Of a DNA stretch of 47,217 bases, positions 8,884-16,730 are shown piece by piece. Both the position numbers and the translations under genes were made by a program. A model generated the notes under the pieces. That model worked only from the letters and a program-made list of their open reading frames with translations, had not been told where the DNA came from and searched no databases. This DNA is from Gammaproteobacteria bacterium (GTDB lineage: Bacteria; Pseudomonadota; Gammaproteobacteria; QZLD01), in contig QZLE01000192.1 in the NCBI GenBank assembly GCA_004796365.1, positions 1 to 47,217 on the forward strand, given 5' to 3'. Each line of letters starts with the position of its first letter. Position 1 is the first letter of the stretch.

Positions 8884-10083
8884 ATGGTATCCGTAGTAAA
8901 GGATTTACCATACTGGCGCCTTTCAGGGTTCTATTTTTTCTATTTTGCTACGCTGGGGATAGTTGTTCCTTATTTTGGGGCCTTTCTTTCTGAACGTGGA
9001 TTCACTGCGTTGGAGATAGGTAAACTCTTCGCAATTTTAAATATAACCAAGATTATAGCCCCATTTATCTGGGGGTGGATATCCGATACATTTGGGCATC
9101 GCAACCGCATAATTCAGCTTGCCTGTCTAATGGCGTTTTTGATTTTTGCCTGTATCACCTTTACTAAAAGCTTTGCCTGGATGGCATTAATTACCTTTGG
9201 ATACAGCTTTTTCTGGAATGCTGCCTTGCCTCAGTTTGAGGTTGTTACTTTGAATTATCTGCAAAACGATACCAATAAATATAGCCAGATACGTTTGTGG
9301 GGGTCTTGGGGATTTATTTTTACCGTGATTGGGATTGGGTTTGCGGTTAAGTATCACCCTATAGGTTTTTTACCCTACATGGGGTTGGCCGGATATGCCT
9401 TAATTTTCGCCAATAGTTTGTTTATCACTGAAAAAAATGGGGAGGATATTGGGAAATCAGGAAACCACACTCTTAAAAGTACGGTATTTAATAAAAATGT
9501 GATTGTTTTTTTTATTGTTGGTCTGTTTTTGCAAGCCAGCCATGGTCCGTTTTATGCCTTTTTTACCATCTTTTTACAGGAAAATGGTCATGCCACCGAT
9601 ATGATTGGAGAATTGTGGGCGATAGGTGTAGTGGCGGAAATTGTTATCTTTCTATTGATTCATCGTATGATTCCTTATTTTGGCGCCAGAAATCTAATGC
9701 TCCTTGCCCTGGCAGCAGCGGTTTTGCGTTGGTGGATGACCGGGGCGTTCGCATCCAGTATGTTGATGATAGCCTTATCTCAGCTGTTACATGCCGGGAC
9801 TTTTGGTATATTCCATGCCGTAGCCATGAAATTAATTCACAGTTTTTTTCCTGGTAAATATCAAGGAAGAGGGCAGGCTTTGTATACAGCTATTTGTATG
9901 GGGGCTGGTGTTGCGCTGGGTAATTATTTCTCTGGTTTGTTGTGGAACAGGATTGGTGGTGAAGGGGTGTTTTATCTCGCATCTGGTGCTGCCGCTGTAG
10001 CCTTTGTTATTACTTTATTGTTTCTGGTTAATCTTCCTGATGATGCGAAGGATGATTCTGAAATTTTAATTGATGAGTGTTAA
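8884..10083 (+). CDS. Major facilitator superfamily transporter, LacY/HcaT-like
   Basis: 399 residues with about 12 hydrophobic segments, so an inner-membrane transporter. The N-terminus YWRLSGFYFFYFATLGIVVP followed by FIWGWISDTFGHRNR (the MFS loop 2-3 motif) resembles the MFS_1-like group containing the phenylpropionate transporter HcaT and nucleoside/sugar symporters. The substrate cannot be read from sequence. It begins 3 bases after aroC, and an MFS gene between aroC and asd occurs in other gammaproteobacteria. A link to aromatic compounds is only suggested by position. Confidence 0.88.
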   Translation: MVSVVKDLPYWRLSGFYFFYFATLGIVVPYFGAFLSERGFTALEIGKLFAILNITKIIAPFIWGWISDTFGHRNRIIQLACLMAFLIFACITFTKSFAWMALITFGYSFFWNAALPQFEVVTLNYLQNDTNKYSQIRLWGSWGFIFTVIGIGFAVKYHPIGFLPYMGLAGYALIFANSLFITEKNGEDIGKSGNHTLKSTVFNKNVIVFFIVGLFLQASHGPFYAFFTIFLQENGHATDMIGELWAIGVVAEIVIFLLIHRMIPYFGARNLMLLALAAAVLRWWMTGAFASSMLMIALSQLLHAGTFGIFHAVAMKLIHSFFPGKYQGRGQALYTAICMGAGVALGNYFSGLLWNRIGGEGVFYLASGAAAVAFVITLLFLVNLPDDAKDDSEILIDEC

Positions 10084-10111
10084 AAACAATCAAGTTGAAC
10101 ATCTATGCATA

Positions 10112-10130
10112 TGGTGGGCATTGCCCACCA
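10112..10130. repeat. Perfect 8-bp inverted repeat after the MFS gene
   Basis: TGGTGGGC-ATT-GCCCACCA, 29 bases past the transporter stop codon and ~100 bases before asd. The arms are perfectly complementary with a 3-base loop. No T-run follows, so if it terminates it is not a canonical intrinsic terminator; an operator for asd is an alternative. Confidence 0.5.
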
Positions 10131-10233
10131 GAGCTATAAATTCACGAAAAATCAATTTGCCCAAAGCTATATTTTCCAGGATAATAAATACCTGCAATTT
10201 ATACAAAATAACTTCAAAATTAAGGTGATTTAG

Positions 10234-11256
10234 ATGAGCAAAAAATACGATGTTGCTGTTGTTGGTGCAACAGGTGCAGTTGGCGAAGTGATGTTGTCAA
10301 TTCTTGAGCAAAGGGATTTTCCGGTTGGAGAGATTTACCCATTGGCAAGTAGCCGTTCTGCAGGTAACACGATCACCTTTAAGGGCAAGCAGGTAGTTAT
10401 TCAGGATCTGGCTGATTTTGATTTTTCCAATGTGCAGATTGGCCTGTTTTCAGCAGGCGGCAGTATTTCTGAAGAATATGCGCCTAAAGCAGCAGAGGCT
10501 GGTTGTATTGTAATCGATAATACCTCGCACTTCAGATACGACGATGATATTCCGCTGGTAGTGCCAGAGGTAAATCCGGATGCGATTGCTGATCATAAAA
10601 ATCGCGGTATTATCGCCAATCCAAACTGTTCAACCATTCAGATGCTGGTGGCGCTAAAGCCAATTCATGATGCAGTTGGTATTACCCGCGTAAATGTTGC
10701 TACCTATCAGGCGGTTTCCGGTTCGGGTAAGCCTGCTATTGAAGAGCTAGCTGGGCAAACAGCTGCGCTATTAAATGGCAAGGATGCAAAAGTAGAGTTT
10801 TACCCAAAGCAGATTGCCTTTAATGCACTTCCACATATCGATGTATTTCTGGAGAATGGTTACACCAAGGAAGAGATGAAGATGGTTTGGGAAACCAAAA
10901 AGATTATGGGTGATAACAGCATCGAGGTTAATCCTACAGCTGTACGCATTCCTGTATTCTACGGTCACTCAGAAGCAGTTCATATTGAAACCAAGGAGAA
11001 GATTTCTGCCGAGGCTGTAACCAAACTGATGAACGAGACCAAAGGTATCACCGTTATTGATGGCAGGTGTGATGGAGGTTATCCAACAGCGGTTACCGAG
11101 GCAGCTAATAACGATGACGTTTATGTTGGTCGTATTAGAGAAGATATTTCGTGCGAAAAAGGTATTAACCTTTGGGTTGTAGCCGACAATGTTCGCAAAG
11201 GCGCTGCGCTAAATAGCGTGCAGATTGCTGAGATACTTATCGATAAATATATTTAA
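10234..11256 (+). CDS. asd: Aspartate-semialdehyde dehydrogenase
   Basis: 340 residues. NADPH-dependent reduction of aspartyl phosphate to aspartate semialdehyde, the branch point to lysine/diaminopimelate, methionine and threonine. The dinucleotide-binding loop GATGAVG is at 11-17 and the active-site Cys132 is in NPNCSTIQM. The length and the SGSGKPAIEEL segment fit the shorter, Gram-positive/Pseudomonas-type subgroup rather than the ~370-residue E. coli type. AAGGTGA lies 6 bases before the ATG. It is flanked by hairpins on both sides and appears monocistronic. Confidence 0.96.
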   Translation: MSKKYDVAVVGATGAVGEVMLSILEQRDFPVGEIYPLASSRSAGNTITFKGKQVVIQDLADFDFSNVQIGLFSAGGSISEEYAPKAAEAGCIVIDNTSHFRYDDDIPLVVPEVNPDAIADHKNRGIIANPNCSTIQMLVALKPIHDAVGITRVNVATYQAVSGSGKPAIEELAGQTAALLNGKDAKVEFYPKQIAFNALPHIDVFLENGYTKEEMKMVWETKKIMGDNSIEVNPTAVRIPVFYGHSEAVHIETKEKISAEAVTKLMNETKGITVIDGRCDGGYPTAVTEAANNDDVYVGRIREDISCEKGINLWVVADNVRKGAALNSVQIAEILIDKYI

Positions 11257-11272
11257 TTAAGTTATTCCAAAA

Positions 11273-11300
11273 CGTTATTCCCGCTTTTGCGGGAATAACG
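11273..11300. terminator. 12-bp perfect hairpin after asd (repeat-type ATTCCCGC stem)
   Basis: CGTTATTCCCGC-TTTT-GCGGGAATAACG, a perfect 12-bp stem with a TTTT loop, 16 bases past asd. No T-run follows. ATTCCCGC/GCGGGAAT stems are common dispersed palindromes in proteobacterial genomes, often just past stop codons, so it may be both a repeat-family member and a 3'-end stabiliser. Confidence 0.6.
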
Positions 11301-11632
11301 GAGTATTATCCCAAAAAAATCATACCCTTACTTCACTAATGCTAAAATAAATATAACTAGCCTTAAAAAATCACTATAACTACATAAAATTATGTGTAAA
11401 AATAGGCGCAAAGTATAAAAACATTGGCAAAAAGTGGATGTTTTGTCTCAAAATTTACATCTGGAAGTAACAATAATAAAAAAAATTGGTTTTTTTTAAG
11501 CATTACTTACAGTTTCAGACTATTCTTTACTTAGACGAAGAATCGGTTTTTATTTGAAGAACTGCCTCCAAGAAATGGAGAAAAGAAAAAGAATTCGTAA
11601 GATCTACGAAGATTTTATGTGAAGGGAGTATC
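11301..11632 (+). promoter_or_regulatory. Non-coding AT-rich leader of fimV
   Basis: No open frame is seen here. It contains a 6-bp inverted repeat ACATAA-AA-TTATGT at 11382-11395. It also holds an 18-base segment at 11534-11551 that reappears with two mismatches at 11637-11654 inside the first codons of fimV. Two small hairpins follow: CTCCA/TGGAG (11566-11580) and TTCGTA/TACGAA (11594-11610). AAGGGAG lies just before the ATG. A long structured 5' UTR is likely; I could not place the promoter with confidence. Confidence 0.4.
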
Positions 11633-14500
11633 ATGCGACAAAGAATCGGTGTTTGGTTAGCCTCATTGCTAATAGCATTACCAATATTATCAATATCACC
11701 TGGAGCAATGGCTCTTGGTCTGGGTAAGATGGAGCTTAAGTCTGCTCTTAATCAACCGCTCGATGGAGTGATTCCGCTGTTGTCTGTAAGGGAAAAAGAC
11801 CTAGAACACCTTAAGGTCAAACTTGCAGCAGCGCCGGATTTTAAAAGGGCTGGTATCGAACGACCGTATTTCCTTTCCAAAATCAATTTTGAAATCATTC
11901 AGAAAAAAGATAAAAAATACATAGTTAAACTGACAACTAAGGATTCAATTCAGGAGCCGTTCCTGAACTTTCTGGTTGAAGTGCGCTGGGCCAATGGCAG
12001 AATGCTGCGTGAATTCACAGTGTTGTTGGACCCACCGGTAACAGCAAGCACTTACCAAAAGCCTGGCACACCTAAAGCAGCTGCAAAACCAGCACCTGTT
12101 AAGAAAGTTACTAAACAGCCAACCAAACCTAAAAAGAAAACTGCGTCAAAAGGTGTTGCTGTTTCTAAACGGCCAAAAATTTCCACAGAATCCAGAAGAG
12201 GTGCTGCTAAACCTTCTGGCCGTGGTGCTGCTTCTGGAACATATAAGGTTAGAAGAGGTCAGACGCTATGGAAGATTGCTCGTGATGTTCGCGATCGTGA
12301 CACACAGTCTGTAGAGCAGATGATGATGGCGTTGTATAAAAACAACCCAGATGCATTTAGTAAAAACAACATGAATTCGCTGCTTGCCGGCAGGGTACTG
12401 AATCTGCCTGACAATGAACAGGTTCAGGATATGACAACTGCGCAGGCAAAACGTGCTATTCGCGAGCAGACAAGAGCCTGGAGAAAGGGGCTCAGTTCTC
12501 CATCTACCAGTAAAACTGCTACACAAACAAAAAAGGAAAAACAAGCAGGAACAGCTGCACCAGCTAAGGCCAAGCCAAAATCGGTTGGTAGGATTGAGGT
12601 TGTAGCGCCATCCAAAGATACTGTTTCCGGTGATAAGAGTATCCAGACTAGCGGTAAGGCAGATGCCAAGGATTCCCAGGAAATTACCCGTTTGCGTAGT
12701 GAACTTGCAGCCGCGCAAAAGGCAATGGAAGAGCAGAAGAACCAGAATGACGATCTGCAAAGCAATGTTAAAGAGCTTGAAGGTAAGATTAAATCCATGG
12801 AGCGTCTGCTGGCATTGAAAGATCAGGAAATGGCCAAACTGCAGTCTAAGATCTCAGGGCAGCCAGTGCAGGAGCAGGCCGAAATTATACCTGAAGAGGT
12901 AGAGGTTAAGGTTGAAGAAGGCAAACCTGAAGAAGTAGCTCCAGAGGTAGCGACTACACCGATAGAAAAACCAGCTGAAGAGACAGTAGCGGAGCAGCAG
13001 CCTGAAGAACAACCAGCCGAGCAGGTGCCAGCACAGCCTAAACGCCCAGAGCCAAAAGTTCCGGAGATGCCGAAAGATGTTAAGGCTGAAGCAAAATCTA
13101 CACTAATGGATGACCCGAAAATCTGGGCAATTGCATCAGGTGCAATTCTGGCGATTCTTATCCTTATCTGGATTATCGTGCGCTCAATGTTCAGAAGAGG
13201 TGATTACAGTGAGGCAGAGCTCGAAGAGTCAGGAGTTTCAACTGTAATCACATCTGTAGAAGGTGATGAAGATGAACATGAAGCTGAAGAAATTGTTCAA
13301 ATGCAAGAGCAAGCAGCAGAGCCGGTAGCCCAAGAACCTGAAACGGAAGAACAGCAACCATCTGAAGATGAAGAGCCATCAATTATCCGTGAAGCTGATG
13401 TCTATGTTGCCTATGGGCGTGCCTCACAGGCTATAGAAAAGCTGCAAAAGGCCTCGGAAGATCACCCTGACAATCTAAAGATAAGACATAAACTGCTAGA
13501 AGTTCTTTCGCAAACAGGTGATACAGAGCTGTTTGACAAAGAAGCCAAGGCATATTTTGAGCTGATAAACGATCCAAGTGATGAAGAGTGGCTTGAAATC
13601 GTTGAAATAGGCCAAAAACTATCCCCGGATAGCCCGCTTTATAAGGAAGCTGACAGTATTCTTGGAGGTGAAGAACTTTCAATAGATGAGCTTTTGGAAG
13701 ATGAAGAAGATCTTGGTGGAGATGAGCTTGAAATGGATCTGGAAGAAGATCTATTAGCTGAAGAAGAGGTTGGTCTGTCAGTTGGAGAAACCTTTGAGGA
13801 AGAAGAACCGGTATCGCTCGAGGCTGAGGAAGGCACAGACATCACTGCTGAAATGCAAGAAGGTGAAGAACTGGAAAAGGTTGAAAGTGATGAATTTGAT
13901 ATGTCACTTGACTTTGAAAAGCCAGAATTTGAAGAAGATGCTGTTGCTGAAGCCAAAGCAGAAGAGCAGGAAGATGAACAAAAGCTAGCCTATGAACCAG
14001 CTGAATCGGATATAGACGAACTTGCAGACCTTGAGTTTGAGCTGGATACTCTGGATGCGGATGTAGAAGTTGAAAACGATGCCGGTGAGAAGATCGATTC
14101 TGGCACGGTTGATCTTGAAGGAGGCATGGAAGAACCTGCCTTTATCGAAGATACATTCACCGAACAAGATCTTAGTGAAGAGATTTCCGAAGCAGATATT
14201 ATGGATCTGGATGAAACCGATATTGGTGGAGATCTGGATGAAGATCTGGCTGAACTTGATGAGATGGGGGATTTCTCGGATCTGGAGATAGGTGACGACG
14301 ACCTTGGGTTGGATGATCTGGATGAAGACGATGATCTGATTATCGATGATAGTGACGAAGTCAGTACCAAGCTTGATCTTGCCAAGGCTTACATCGACAT
14401 GGGTGATACTGATGGTGCGAAAAGTATCCTCAGTGAGGTTGTAGCCGACGGGAATGATGAGCAGAAGACTGAAGCTCAGGAGTTAATAGACCAGCTTTGA
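11633..14500 (+). CDS. fimV: FimV/HubP polar landmark and pilus assembly protein
   Basis: 955 residues. Signal peptide 1-27 ends AMA, followed by the diagnostic mature start LGLGKMELKSALNQPLDG. A basic Pro/Lys linker leads to a LysM domain at ~202-262 (GTYKVRRGQTLWKIAR) that would bind peptidoglycan. A coiled coil spans ~345-405, a Pro/Glu linker ~420-490, and one membrane helix ~497-519. A long, very acidic cytoplasmic region ends in the conserved FimV C-terminal motif (~912-955, LDLAKAYIDMGDTDGAKSIL). In Pseudomonas FimV organises type IV pili, twitching and polar signalling; in Vibrio its homologue HubP anchors polar proteins. Start is ATG with AAGGGAG. truA follows, as in Pseudomonas. Confidence 0.96.
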   Translation: MRQRIGVWLASLLIALPILSISPGAMALGLGKMELKSALNQPLDGVIPLLSVREKDLEHLKVKLAAAPDFKRAGIERPYFLSKINFEIIQKKDKKYIVKLTTKDSIQEPFLNFLVEVRWANGRMLREFTVLLDPPVTASTYQKPGTPKAAAKPAPVKKVTKQPTKPKKKTASKGVAVSKRPKISTESRRGAAKPSGRGAASGTYKVRRGQTLWKIARDVRDRDTQSVEQMMMALYKNNPDAFSKNNMNSLLAGRVLNLPDNEQVQDMTTAQAKRAIREQTRAWRKGLSSPSTSKTATQTKKEKQAGTAAPAKAKPKSVGRIEVVAPSKDTVSGDKSIQTSGKADAKDSQEITRLRSELAAAQKAMEEQKNQNDDLQSNVKELEGKIKSMERLLALKDQEMAKLQSKISGQPVQEQAEIIPEEVEVKVEEGKPEEVAPEVATTPIEKPAEETVAEQQPEEQPAEQVPAQPKRPEPKVPEMPKDVKAEAKSTLMDDPKIWAIASGAILAILILIWIIVRSMFRRGDYSEAELEESGVSTVITSVEGDEDEHEAEEIVQMQEQAAEPVAQEPETEEQQPSEDEEPSIIREADVYVAYGRASQAIEKLQKASEDHPDNLKIRHKLLEVLSQTGDTELFDKEAKAYFELINDPSDEEWLEIVEIGQKLSPDSPLYKEADSILGGEELSIDELLEDEEDLGGDELEMDLEEDLLAEEEVGLSVGETFEEEEPVSLEAEEGTDITAEMQEGEELEKVESDEFDMSLDFEKPEFEEDAVAEAKAEEQEDEQKLAYEPAESDIDELADLEFELDTLDADVEVENDAGEKIDSGTVDLEGGMEEPAFIEDTFTEQDLSEEISEADIMDLDETDIGGDLDEDLAELDEMGDFSDLEIGDDDLGLDDLDEDDDLIIDDSDEVSTKLDLAKAYIDMGDTDGAKSILSEVVADGNDEQKTEAQELIDQL

Positions 14501-14512
14501 TCCTGGTCTATT
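14485..14512 (+). terminator. 10-bp hairpin spanning the fimV stop codon
   Basis: AATAGACCAG-CTTTGATC-CTGGTCTATT is a perfect 10-bp stem whose loop contains the fimV TGA. It is followed by TCTCC rather than a T-run. Its right arm overlaps the beginning of the repeat element at 14501-14622. It may act as a weak terminator or 3'-end protector. Confidence 0.5.
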
Positions 14513-14622
14513 TCTCCAATATTTATGTCGCAGTTTGTTAAAAGATGAGTCACGCAATATTTGTGTGTTCAGAATTGTTTTTAACAAACTGCGCTCGATT
14601 TTGAAATAACATTCTCAGAATT
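14501..14622 (+). repeat. Structured intergenic repeat, copy A (downstream of fimV)
   Basis: This ~122-nt segment aligns with 46654-46779 with a few small gaps. Shared blocks are CTGG.CTATTTC.CCAATAT, ATGAGTCAYGCA, TTTGTGYGYTCA, TTTTTNACAAA, CTCGAT and CTCAGAAT. A perfect 15-bp outer stem (14529-14543 with 14579-14593) encloses an inner hairpin (GAG-U-CACGCA with UGUGUG-UUC). It starts directly after the fimV stop codon. It contains no reading frame of its own and lies upstream of truA. Confidence 0.65.
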
Positions 14623-14730
14623 ATAAGTTCCCTGCAAAAAAAACCTCAACAATTTTCTTGTTTCGGGCTCCTGCCTGGGAACACATATCTGATATAGTAA
14701 CTACTTTTAGACAAAGCAAAAGATCAAACA

Positions 14731-15513
14731 TTGAAACTAGCAGCTTGCGTAGAATACGACGGAACCGATTTTCACGGCTGGCAAACTCAGAGTAGCGGTT
14801 GTCGAACTGTTCAAAGTGAGATCGAGGCGGCAATATCCAAAGTAGCAAATGAGCCGGTAGCTGTTACCTGTTCAGGCAGAACCGATAAAGGTGTACATGG
14901 CTTCGGCCAGGTTATTCACTTTGAAACCAATGCCATTCGTGACGAACGTTCCTGGACGCTAGGTATAACCACAAACCTGCCACGTGATATCGGAGTATCC
15001 TGGGTAATGCCGGTAAAAGATGATTTTAATGCGCGTTTCAGCGCCTTATCGCGCCGCTATCGTTACGTTATTTATCAGTCCATGGTTCGCCCATCGATAT
15101 TGCGCCATCGTGTCTGCTGGAGCTGTCGCAGGCTGGATGCGATGCTTATGCATAAAGGTGCGCAGCACCTGCTAGGTGAACACGATTTTTCCAGCTTTCG
15201 GGCTGCGGAGTGCCAGGCAGCTCACCCTTTACGCGATATGCAGTTCGTAGATGTAAGTTCTGAAGGTGATTATATCTATATCGACATTCAGGCCAATGCA
15301 TTTTTACACCACATGGTGCGCAATATTGCCGGGGTATTAATCCAGGTTGGAGAGGGCAGGCAAGACTCACCTTGGGTAAAACAGGTTCTGGAGGCCAGGG
15401 ACCGTACAGCAGCAGATATAACGGCCCCTGCCCAGGGTTTGTATTTTGTCTCTGTCAAGTATCCGGATGAGTATTTGATCCCAGAGTCTTCTCTAAGACC
15501 AATTTTTGCGTAA
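14731..15513 (+). CDS. truA: tRNA pseudouridine synthase A (positions 38-40)
   Basis: 260 residues. It isomerises uridines 38-40 in tRNA anticodon stems. The catalytic Asp52 lies in CSGRTDKGVHGFGQV, and the conserved FHHMVRNI-type segment appears as FLHHMVRNIAGVLIQVGEG near the C-terminus. The start codon is TTG at 14731, giving MKLAACVEYDGTDFHGW, which aligns with the family N-terminus. No strong Shine-Dalgarno site precedes it. The fimV-truA order matches Pseudomonas and relatives, but here 230 bases containing a structured repeat separate the two. Confidence 0.95.
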   Translation: MKLAACVEYDGTDFHGWQTQSSGCRTVQSEIEAAISKVANEPVAVTCSGRTDKGVHGFGQVIHFETNAIRDERSWTLGITTNLPRDIGVSWVMPVKDDFNARFSALSRRYRYVIYQSMVRPSILRHRVCWSCRRLDAMLMHKGAQHLLGEHDFSSFRAAECQAAHPLRDMQFVDVSSEGDYIYIDIQANAFLHHMVRNIAGVLIQVGEGRQDSPWVKQVLEARDRTAADITAPAQGLYFVSVKYPDEYLIPESSLRPIFA

Positions 15514-15542
15514 AAACTATTGCGTTTAATCAAACTTAATTT

Positions 15543-15827
15543 TTAATAATTCAGGCCTTTTACACAACCCAGCCAGTAATCAGCCAGCTTTTCATTGTGA
15601 GGAACACCGTGTCCGGTTTGATACATCTTTGAAAGGACCAGCTGAGCAGGTGAGAACCCTTCAATTGCCGCCATGCGATAATAGTATGCAGCCTTGTCGA
15701 TATCGTCATCATGAATTGCATATTTCTCGATTCTCTTACCAATTTCATAATTCTTTTGGGCAGAGCTTATAGTCACCTGGTTATCACCAGAAAGATAATC
15801 TTCAATAAAATTTGTTACTGCGCTCAT
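15543..15827 (-). CDS. Small Sel1-like repeat protein
   Basis: 94 residues without signal peptide. The C-terminal half matches one or two Sel1-type helical repeats: DKAAYYYRMAAIEGFSPAQ followed by LVLSKMYQTGHGVPHNEKLA, with the Ala/Gly spacing typical of the family. Sel1 repeats mediate protein-protein contacts. A strong ribosome site (AAAGGAGA) precedes the ATG, supporting a real gene. It is convergent with truA and transcribed alone. No specific function can be given. Confidence 0.8.
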   Translation of the reverse strand: MSAVTNFIEDYLSGDNQVTISSAQKNYEIGKRIEKYAIHDDDIDKAAYYYRMAAIEGFSPAQLVLSKMYQTGHGVPHNEKLADYWLGCVKGLNY

Positions 15828-16032
15828 GTCAGTCTCCTTTGTTAACTTCTAGTTGCCGGTGCTTGCGATAAACGTTCCGGGCTGTTGGAGTACATGAATT
15901 TCAAGTACATAAATCTATATAAGCATCGGCTGTGCCAAACTTTGCAAAACCGCACTATTATTAGAGATTGCTAATATTATCGGAGAAAGAGAGGAAAACT
16001 TTATAGTCTTTCTATAAGAAAATGCTAATATC

Positions 16033-16049
16033 TTGACGGAGAGCGTCAA
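16033..16049. terminator. Small hairpin downstream of the DUF2062 gene
   Basis: TTGACG-GAGAG-CGTCAA, a 6-bp stem 17 bases beyond the stop codon of the minus-strand DUF2062 gene. There is no T-run, so this is a weak candidate for its transcript end. The rest of 15828-16066 shows nothing recognisable apart from the ribosome site of the Sel1-like gene. Confidence 0.3.
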
Positions 16050-16066
16050 AGAAGTGATAGGGCGAT

Positions 16067-16588
16067 TTAATCTACCTTGCGATTTTTACGCCTATTATGC
16101 CAGTGGCGAATGATATGCCAGCGCCAGATTAGTCTAATTACAAAATATGAAAGGGTGGCGAAGAATAAACCAGCGATCAATGATCCAAGGTACAAAGGCT
16201 GCCAGATATCAGTTAATTGAGTGGTAACCCATTCTACAGTAAGTTCAATGTTAAATTCTTTCTCCGGTGTGCCCAGAATCCAGGTGCCCAGCTTGTAGGT
16301 TGGGTAGAATACAGGTATCCAGGTCAAAGGGTTGGAAATCCAAACCAAACCTACAGAAAGCGGCATGTTTTTTTTGGCAATAAGCGCCATTATCGCAGCC
16401 AGTATCATTTGGAAAGGGGCTGGGATAAAAGAGCAGAAAACTCCAATCCAGCAGGCCCCGGCAACGGAGTGTCTGTTTAAATGCCAAAGATTCTGCTCAT
16501 AAATTCTCTCGCCAAGAAAATCCAGTTTTCCATGTTTTCTGAATTCGTGGGGTTGTGGCAGATATTTTTTTAGTAACTTTTTTGGCAT
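16067..16588 (-). CDS. DUF2062 family inner-membrane protein
   Basis: 173 residues. The segment RHSVAGACWIGVFCSFIPAPFQM, then GLVWISNPLTWIPVFYPTYKLG, is characteristic of DUF2062 proteins, which have two to three membrane helices and no known activity. Here the hydrophobic stretches are at ~43-70, ~78-100 and ~130-152. The C-terminus is strongly basic (HNRRKNRK) and probably cytoplasmic. It is divergent from comEC; DUF2062 genes sit beside comEC in other gammaproteobacteria, but a shared role in DNA uptake is not established. Confidence 0.9.
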   Translation of the reverse strand: MPKKLLKKYLPQPHEFRKHGKLDFLGERIYEQNLWHLNRHSVAGACWIGVFCSFIPAPFQMILAAIMALIAKKNMPLSVGLVWISNPLTWIPVFYPTYKLGTWILGTPEKEFNIELTVEWVTTQLTDIWQPLYLGSLIAGLFFATLSYFVIRLIWRWHIIRHWHNRRKNRKVD

Positions 16589-16617
16589 TACTCAAACTTC
16601 ATTAATTATATTGCTAG

Positions 16618-16645
16618 TTGCACATTTTAGTGTAGAGGGGATAAT
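16618..16645 (+). promoter_or_regulatory. Possible sigma-70 promoter for comEC
   Basis: TTGCAC, 16 bases, GATAAT (-10 matches 5 of 6; -35 matches 3 of 6), about 85 bases before the comEC start, in the divergent region shared with the DUF2062 gene. Confidence 0.35.
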
Positions 16646-16730
16646 GAGCAAGTCAAAATTAAAGAACGTTTTATTAAAATTACATCCATGAAATAAAATT
16701 CATGAAAAAAAAGTTCTATGGGGAATGTTT

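Noticed and set aside
13990-14385. Ser-rich antisense open frame of 131 codons opposite fimV
   Set aside because: It is the mirror of the acidic GAT/GAA-rich fimV coding strand; the protein is low-complexity Ser and has no ribosome site.
15560-15748. Alternative minus-strand frame overlapping the Sel1-like gene
   Set aside because: The other frame has a strong ribosome site and recognisable Sel1 motifs.
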